A stretch of DNA of 64,000 nucleotides. Origin: Gramella sp. KN1008 (GTDB lineage: Bacteria; Bacteroidota; Bacteroidia; Flavobacteriales; Flavobacteriaceae). The position numbers were made by a program, and so were the translations under genes. The notes under the pieces were generated by a model. It did not search any database, was not told the origin of the DNA, and worked only from the letters and a program-made list of their open reading frames with translations. The DNA is taken from positions 448,193-512,192 of the forward strand of contig NZ_SJDV01000002.1 of NCBI RefSeq assembly GCF_004332155.1. The letters are read 5' to 3'. Each line of letters begins with the position of its first letter. The first letter of the stretch is position 1. Shown here piece after piece: positions 58,982 through 64,000 of this stretch.

Positions 58982-61900
58982 TTATTTCTTCGAGTAATGT
59001 TTCCTGAACTTCCAGTAAGAAACTGCACCAAGCACCGCAACAACAGCTACACTGTAATAAACAAAACTTGGAGTAATAACCTTATCCCCGCTGGCATAAG
59101 AATGCAGGCCGGCAAGATAAAAGTTTACCCCAAAATAAGTCATCAGGATGCTGGCAAATGCAACCACTGCCATAAGGTTAAAGAACCATCTGCTTCTTAG
59201 CCCTGGAACCAGTCTCATATGGATTACAAAGGCATAAACCATGATACTAATAAGAGCCCAGGTTTCCTTAGGGTCCCAGCCCCAGTATCTTCCCCAGCTT
59301 TCATTCGCCCACTGACCTCCTAAAAAGTTACCAATGGTAAGCATGACGAGTCCAACGGTAAGTGCCATTTCGGTGATCACCGTAATCTCGTGAATATTGA
59401 TCTCCATCTTCTTTTTATTCTTCTCTGTAGTAAGAATCATCAATACAAGAGCTACTACTCCGAGGATCATTCCAAGAGTGAAGGGTCCATAACTACCAAC
59501 GATTACCGAGACGTGGATCATTAACCAGTATGAATTTAACACAGGCTGCAGATTGGCGATCGCCGGATCCATCCAGTTCCAGTGAGCAATCATCAGGATC
59601 ATCGAGGTTACGAAGGCTGTGGAAGCAATAGTAAGGTTGGATTTTCTGCCGAAGGCCAGCCCGAAGAACATAGTAGCCCAGGCCACATAGATCATCGATT
59701 CATACGCATCACTCCATGGCGCGTGGCCTGAGATGTACCATCGGGCACCCAGTCCCGCTGTATGCAAAGCGAATAATACTATGATTACACCTACACTCAC
59801 ATATATCAGGCTTCTAATGAATTTATTATCCTTGAATATCTGAACGATCACGAACAATAACATTACCAGTCCAGCTAACATATACAACCAGAAAAGACTT
59901 CTGAAAATATCATACTTGTTGTAAAACAACTCCGCTTCTATTTTTTCTTCTGAAGGCATTACCTCTGCGCCAAATTTCTGCTGATAGCTGTGTATGCTTT
60001 CCAGGTACTGATCGGCCTTTTCATAATCACCGCTCTTACGGGCACTTCGTAAAGCATTCATATACAAAGGCAGGATCTGCTTGGTATAAACCGAATCCAT
60101 GCCTTTAAGATTAGCCTCATCCACTTCAGGATAAGATACCCACTCGTTATTCTCATCACCTGGCACCGGGAAGATTTTTAGCACTTTTCCCTGCAATGCC
60201 TGGTAGAGAAGATTCACCTTTTTATCGGTTTCTATGAAATCTTTCTGAAACTTATTGGGTACGGCTGCTCTGTAGGCATCTTCCAAATAAGGAGAAAGTT
60301 TATAGGCCCCCTTTTCATCAAAGAAATCGGTTAATGATAAATATTTCTTTCCTTCCTCCACATCCAGAATATGATGAAGGCTGTCATTTTTCTTCTGTAC
60401 AAAGATTAAAGGTGCCTGGTACCAGAAAACCGGATTTTCCGTCATGGACACCAGTACCTGATCTGAGTTGAGTCCCTCATATTCATCACTCTTACTTAGT
60501 TTTCTAAGCAATTCTGATGAATAGGTGTTGGCCGGTTTCATCCTACCCCCGGCATCCTGTATAATCAGTTTTCCGAATTTCCTGGCATGCTCAGGCTTAA
60601 CCGCATTTGCCTTGATGATACTGTCTATTTGCGGCGTGCTGGTTTCGATATGGTCATGAGCACTCTGTTGGGCTTTCATCCCAAATGAAAAGGCAACAAG
60701 AACAAGCAGCGTAGCCAGACTCTTCTTTTTTTCCTTGATCTTATCCAGCATTTTTTCCAGGTGGCCAAAGCGTGAGTTCTTCGCGAAAAGTATCCACATA
60801 AGCCCAAAATAAAGGAGGAAATAGCCAATATATGTAATCCAGGTACCCCAGAAATCGTGGTTTACCGAAAGTATGGTTCCTTTTTCATCAGGATGAAAAC
60901 TGGACTGGAAGAATCTAAACCCTTTATGGTCCAGAACATGATTCATATAAATCTCATAAGGTTGTGCAGGCTTTCCTTCTTCAATGACCTCAACTTTACT
61001 CTTAAAGGAAGCATAACCCGGTGTTTCCCTGTCAGCCGTTCCGGGATATTTCTCAGCGATAAAATCATTGAGTTTTAAAGCAAACGGAAGTTCTCTTTCA
61101 ATTGACCCATAGTTTAGAAAAATATCGAGTCCCGCGAGCTGAATTTGCGTAGGATCGGCAACCGTACCCTGACCTCCAAGTAGCGTAACTGTTTCGGTCT
61201 CACCCTGTGATGTGATCTTCAGGCTTACTGCATCCAGATCCTGGTCTGTCCTGGGGTTGGTTGGAACCACATCATATTCGCCTTTAATGGCGGGTTCGGG
61301 GATCACGAACTGCATATTGCCAATATTGTAAAGTGACCTCAGCATGAGAGGCTGGATAGAATCTCTTAAAAGCTCTCCCTGTTCCTGATCTGCCATTCTC
61401 ATATAGGTTCCCTCAAAAGGAGAATCTATAAGGTATTTTCCGTCTTCGGTAAGCTCAATATTAATAGCTCCGTCCTGCGGACTATTAAGGGTAAATAAAA
61501 CATTATGAATATTGCTTACTTCTCCTTCCTTCAGATAATGGTCATGTCTTTGCCCGCCTCCTGATTCAACAATTTTCAGGTAAGTATCACCGTCTTCTGT
61601 AGGCACAAGGGTTTCTTCTGCCCCGTATATGAAGTTGGTAACTTCAAACGTTACAGGCTGACCGTTGAAATCTGTATTCAATACATAGTCGTTTTCCACT
61701 TCGGGACCAAAAAGTACTTCTTCCTGAAGGATACGTCTTCTCGGCTCCCCATCCATTTCACCGTCAAGAAAGAACGTAAGGAAAGTCTCCTGGGTTAGTA
61801 TCTTATTGGTTGTCTCCCCTTCCCTAATGGGCATTATACCTTCGTAACTTATATAACGAGTCACAAATGCACCAACCAGGATGAGGATAAACGAAAGGTG

Positions 61901-62146
61901 TAAAACCAGAGCGCTCCATTTTTCCTTTTTATATAACTGATAGCGGTTAATATTTCCAAGGAAATTGATAAGAAGAATGAGCATAATGCCCTCAAACCAC
62001 CAGGTATTATAAATAAGGATACGGGCTGTTTCTATACTATACCAGCTTTCTATAAAGGTACCCATGGCCATGGCAACTGCAAAAACTATAAAGAGAACGG
62101 CCATAATTCGGGTAGAAAAAAGGATAGAGGCAATTTTTTTCTGCAT
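58982..62146 (-). CDS. ccsBA: cytochrome c biogenesis fusion protein (ResB-CcsA / CcsBA)
   Basis: 1054 aa. The N-terminal half is ResB/CcsB-like: four membrane helices (about 7-25, 45-63, 76-94, 435-455) around a large periplasmic domain. Near residue 477-493 is a second helix start (SLATLLVLVAFSFGMKAQ), then a periplasmic section with His-rich turns. The C-terminal half is CcsA: VSVIVGSYGPFTLGMILG, then the heme-handling WWD motif WANESWGRYWGWDPKETWALISIMVYAFVIHMRL near residue 955. System II attaches heme to c-type apocytochromes outside the inner membrane. The ResB and CcsA fusion in one chain is a known arrangement in this group and in epsilon-proteobacteria. Confidence 0.95.
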   Translation of the reverse strand: MQKKIASILFSTRIMAVLFIVFAVAMAMGTFIESWYSIETARILIYNTWWFEGIMLILLINFLGNINRYQLYKKEKWSALVLHLSFILILVGAFVTRYISYEGIMPIREGETTNKILTQETFLTFFLDGEMDGEPRRRILQEEVLFGPEVENDYVLNTDFNGQPVTFEVTNFIYGAEETLVPTEDGDTYLKIVESGGGQRHDHYLKEGEVSNIHNVLFTLNSPQDGAINIELTEDGKYLIDSPFEGTYMRMADQEQGELLRDSIQPLMLRSLYNIGNMQFVIPEPAIKGEYDVVPTNPRTDQDLDAVSLKITSQGETETVTLLGGQGTVADPTQIQLAGLDIFLNYGSIERELPFALKLNDFIAEKYPGTADRETPGYASFKSKVEVIEEGKPAQPYEIYMNHVLDHKGFRFFQSSFHPDEKGTILSVNHDFWGTWITYIGYFLLYFGLMWILFAKNSRFGHLEKMLDKIKEKKKSLATLLVLVAFSFGMKAQQSAHDHIETSTPQIDSIIKANAVKPEHARKFGKLIIQDAGGRMKPANTYSSELLRKLSKSDEYEGLNSDQVLVSMTENPVFWYQAPLIFVQKKNDSLHHILDVEEGKKYLSLTDFFDEKGAYKLSPYLEDAYRAAVPNKFQKDFIETDKKVNLLYQALQGKVLKIFPVPGDENNEWVSYPEVDEANLKGMDSVYTKQILPLYMNALRSARKSGDYEKADQYLESIHSYQQKFGAEVMPSEEKIEAELFYNKYDIFRSLFWLYMLAGLVMLLFVIVQIFKDNKFIRSLIYVSVGVIIVLFALHTAGLGARWYISGHAPWSDAYESMIYVAWATMFFGLAFGRKSNLTIASTAFVTSMILMIAHWNWMDPAIANLQPVLNSYWLMIHVSVIVGSYGPFTLGMILGVVALVLMILTTEKNKKKMEINIHEITVITEMALTVGLVMLTIGNFLGGQWANESWGRYWGWDPKETWALISIMVYAFVIHMRLVPGLRSRWFFNLMAVVAFASILMTYFGVNFYLAGLHSYASGDKVITPSFVYYSVAVVAVLGAVSYWKFRKHYSKK

Positions 62147-62157
62147 GGAAGATCTGT

Positions 62158-62180
62158 CAAATTTAACGGCTGCAAATTTA
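62158..62180 (-). promoter_or_regulatory. two tandem -7 boxes upstream of ccsBA
   Basis: TAAATTTG occurs twice on the minus strand (62165-62158 and 62180-62173), 12 and 27 bases before the ccsBA ATG. They may be alternative -7 elements. Confidence 0.45.
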
Positions 62181-62275
62181 ACGATTTATTGTGAGTTTTC
62201 AGACTTATAACCTATGCAATCTAAACCTAACGAATGTTAATTTCAGCTGCATTAAAATTTTGGTATTTTAGCCAC

Positions 62276-63037
62276 ATGGTAAAAGTGATCATCATTGGGG
62301 CCGGAAACGTGGCCAGCCACCTGTATCACAGGTTTTCGGCTGTAGAAGATCTGGAAGTGGTACAGGTCCATAATCGGAATCCAGCCAACCTGAATTTCGT
62401 GAAAGAACCTGAAAAAAGAAGTTCTGAGCTTGAAAAGCTTAAAAAAGCAGATCTTTATATTCTGGCAGTAAAGGACGAAGCTATTCCGGAAATGGCAGAA
62501 AAACTATCAGATAATAAAGCCGTTTTTGTCCATTGTTCAGGTAGCCAGCCAATGTCACTGCTGTCAAAATTTGAAAATCACGGGGTTTTCTATCCCTTAC
62601 AGTCATTTTCGAAAGAAAAACCGGTGAATTTTAAAGAAGTTCCTCTTTGCCTGGAGGCCAGCTCTTCGGAAACGCTAGTCTTCCTGAAGAACATAGCTTC
62701 CAAAATAAGCGAAAAGATCTTTGAAGTGAACTCAGACCAACGTAAGGCTTTGCATCTTTCGGCAGTTTTCGTGAATAATTTCACCAATCATCTGTATGCC
62801 CTAGCGGCTGACTATTGTGAAAAAAACGAATTGCCCTTTAAGATCCTGCAGCCATTGATCAAAGAAACGGCTGCAAAGATTGAGACACTTTCACCATATT
62901 CTGCTCAAACAGGCCCTGCTCTAAGAAACGATGAGAAGACCATTTCGGCTCATCTGGAAATGCTGGATGAAGATCAGAAAGAGATATATACTATTTTAAC
63001 CCAATCTATACAGAAATTGCATGGAAAAAAGCTATAA
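62276..63037 (+). CDS. Rossmann-fold DUF2520 protein
   Basis: 253 aa from ATG 62276, where the nucleotide-binding motif VIIIGAGNVASHLYHRFSAVE begins. ILAVKDEAIPEMAEKLSDNKAVFVHCSGSQPMSLLSKFENHGVFYPLQSFSKEKPVNFKEVPLCLEAS is the DUF2520 pattern (6-phosphogluconate dehydrogenase-like), with a helical C-terminal domain (HLSAVFVNNFTNHLYALAADYCE). The reaction is unknown; NAD(P) binding is expected. Upstream start codons add non-family sequence. It overlaps the next gene by 17 bp. Confidence 0.85.
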   Translation: MVKVIIIGAGNVASHLYHRFSAVEDLEVVQVHNRNPANLNFVKEPEKRSSELEKLKKADLYILAVKDEAIPEMAEKLSDNKAVFVHCSGSQPMSLLSKFENHGVFYPLQSFSKEKPVNFKEVPLCLEASSSETLVFLKNIASKISEKIFEVNSDQRKALHLSAVFVNNFTNHLYALAADYCEKNELPFKILQPLIKETAAKIETLSPYSAQTGPALRNDEKTISAHLEMLDEDQKEIYTILTQSIQKLHGKKL

Positions 63038-63533
63038 AGAACACCTGAACCAGATAAAAACCTTCGTTTTTGATGTAGACGGAGTACTTACCGATGGCAC
63101 CATCCAGATCTCCACTCACGGAGAACTGCTCAGAACCATGAACACCAAAGACGGTTATGCTATGAAGATGGCTCAAAAAGCCGGATATACAGTTTGTATA
63201 ATAAGTGGTGGCAAAAATGAAGGGGTTAGAAAACGCCTTCGGGACCTGGGAATTACGGATATCTATCTTGGCATACATGACAAGGTGGAACAAATGGATG
63301 AGTTCTTTGATATTTACCAGATAAAGCCCGAGGAAGTTCTTTATATGGGAGATGATATTCCCGATTACTACCCAATGAAACTGGTAGGACTGCCCTGTTG
63401 CCCTCACGATGCGGTTCCCGAAGTGAAAGAGATCTCCCTGTATGTTTCGCATAAGAACGGAGGTGAAGGATGTGTTCGTGATGTAATTGAACAGGTTATG
63501 AAGGTGCAGGGAAAATGGATTGAAAAACCATAG
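63021..63533 (+). CDS. KdsC-like HAD phosphatase
   Basis: 170 aa. TFVFDVDGVLTDGTIQISTHGELLRTMNTKDGYAMKMAQKAGYTVCIISGGKNEGVRKRLRDLGITDIYLGIHDKVEQMDEFF then LYMGDDIPDYYPMKLVGLPCCPHDAVPEVKEISLYVSHKNGGEGCVRDVIEQVM is the KdsC/CMP-KDO-phosphatase type (cap-less HAD, DxD at FDVDG). It removes phosphate from KDO-8-phosphate for LPS core. Overlaps the DUF2520 gene, lies 3 bp before the prenyltransferase. Confidence 0.92.
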   Translation: MEKSYKEHLNQIKTFVFDVDGVLTDGTIQISTHGELLRTMNTKDGYAMKMAQKAGYTVCIISGGKNEGVRKRLRDLGITDIYLGIHDKVEQMDEFFDIYQIKPEEVLYMGDDIPDYYPMKLVGLPCCPHDAVPEVKEISLYVSHKNGGEGCVRDVIEQVMKVQGKWIEKP

Positions 63534-63536
63534 TTC

Positions 63537-64000
63537 ATGCTTAGTTTCTTTAAACTTATAAGAACTGGTAACCTGGTATTTATCGCGCTCACCATGTTCC
63601 TCATCAAATATGGACTGTTTGAGCCTTTCGGGGTAGCCGTGACCCTAAACCTACTGGGGTTTTCTTTACTTGTATTGGCAGTGGTTTGTGTCGCAGCTTC
63701 AGGATATGTGATCAACGATATATTTGATGTAAAAGCTGATGTTAAAAACAAACCAGACAGGACCATTGTTAATAGTCGGATATCTGAAAAAAATGCCTAC
63801 AGACTGTTCTTTATTTTAAATATCATTGGTGTAGGCCTGGGTTTCTATCTTTCAAACATGATAGGTCAGCCAGGATTTTCAGCTTTTTTCATCTTTGGCT
63901 CCGCCATACTTTATCTTTACAATTCCCAATTTCAACAAACCATACTGGTAGGGAATATCCTTGTGAGTGTTATAGTAGGACTTGTACCTGTTGGTGTTGG
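63537..64000 (+). CDS. UbiA-family prenyltransferase, N-terminal part
   Basis: Starts MLSFFKLIRTGNLVFIALTM at ATG 63537 and runs off the right edge after 154 codons. Membrane helices follow, with the active-site motif NDIFDVKADVKNKPDR near residue 60 (DxxxD prenyl-diphosphate/Mg site) and, further on, ILYLYNSQFQQTILVGNILVSVIVG. The family includes MenA, UbiA, heme O and geranylgeranylglyceryl-phosphate synthases; this one resembles the last group as annotated in Bacteroidota, but the decisive second motif is outside the window. Confidence 0.85.
   Translation, partial: MLSFFKLIRTGNLVFIALTMFLIKYGLFEPFGVAVTLNLLGFSLLVLAVVCVAASGYVINDIFDVKADVKNKPDRTIVNSRISEKNAYRLFFILNIIGVGLGFYLSNMIGQPGFSAFFIFGSAILYLYNSQFQQTILVGNILVSVIVGLVPVGV

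Overview
The window reads as a chromosomal segment of a marine-type Flavobacteriaceae (Bacteroidota) bacterium, perhaps close to Gramella/Christiangramia; the genus is an inference. Support comes from the gene families (PorX, fused LpxC/FabZ, bifunctional HisB and HisIE, DUF4834, CcsBA fusion, TonB-dependent receptor with a carboxypeptidase-like N-terminus), from many starts preceded by the Bacteroidota -7 box TAnnTTTG, and from A-rich rather than Shine-Dalgarno leaders. There is no phage, insertion sequence, CRISPR array, rRNA or recognisable tRNA. It is mostly core genome, and the less ordinary content lies in leaders, small genes and repeats.

Layout. 1-3226 (+): the end of a CDF cation transporter, a baeRF-like protein, a NYN/LOTUS protein and a pirin. 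11169-3292 (-): a complete histidine operon in the order hisL-hisG-hisD-hisC-hisB-hisH-[frameshifted S23/IVP gene]-hisA-hisF-hisIE, with a His-codon leader peptide and an intrinsic terminator, plus palindromic repeats between its distal genes. 14965-11236 (-): fabG, a VWA membrane protein and an SPFH/prohibitin protein, with sucD upstream. 18273-16134 (-): a BlaI-type repressor and an M56 (BlaR1-like) metallopeptidase, whose dyads cover their own promoter. 24774-18394 (-): an envelope operon HD hydrolase-lpxD-lpxC/fabZ-lpxA-efp-lpxD-like-NTF2-like. 24895-29604 (+): porX, tsaE, a tiny exported peptide, a membrane protein, alanine dehydrogenase and a small membrane protein. 29643-34648: bcp, nth, a 50-aa protein, an ECF sigma factor with a structured leader, and uvrA.

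34782-36023 is a secreted Arg/Ser-rich protein behind a sigma-54-like promoter. 41668-36111 (-) is DUF4834 followed by a surface-polysaccharide set (YfhO-type membrane protein, glycosyltransferase, flippase). 41757-53978 holds an outer-membrane transporter-like protein, an alpha-oxoamine synthase, a cysteine-synthase-like enzyme, an S9 peptidase, YbaB, a thiol peroxidase-like protein, threonine aldolase, a large zinc protease, prfB with its programmed frameshift, ArsC-like and a Spy-like protein. 54091-64000 holds a TonB-dependent receptor, a small membrane protein, a gene-poor stretch with a candidate small RNA, fumC, the ccsBA cytochrome c maturation fusion, a DUF2520 protein, a KdsC-like phosphatase and the start of a UbiA prenyltransferase.

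Most notable observations: a structured leader whose 11-bp inverted repeat ends one base before the start codon of an ECF sigma gene; the his attenuator; the one-base frameshift in the IVP gene inside the his operon; the sigma-54-like promoter of the RS-rich protein; a 48-codon exported peptide gene overlapping the next gene out of frame; a cysteine-free endonuclease III; and the possible sRNA upstream of fumC.
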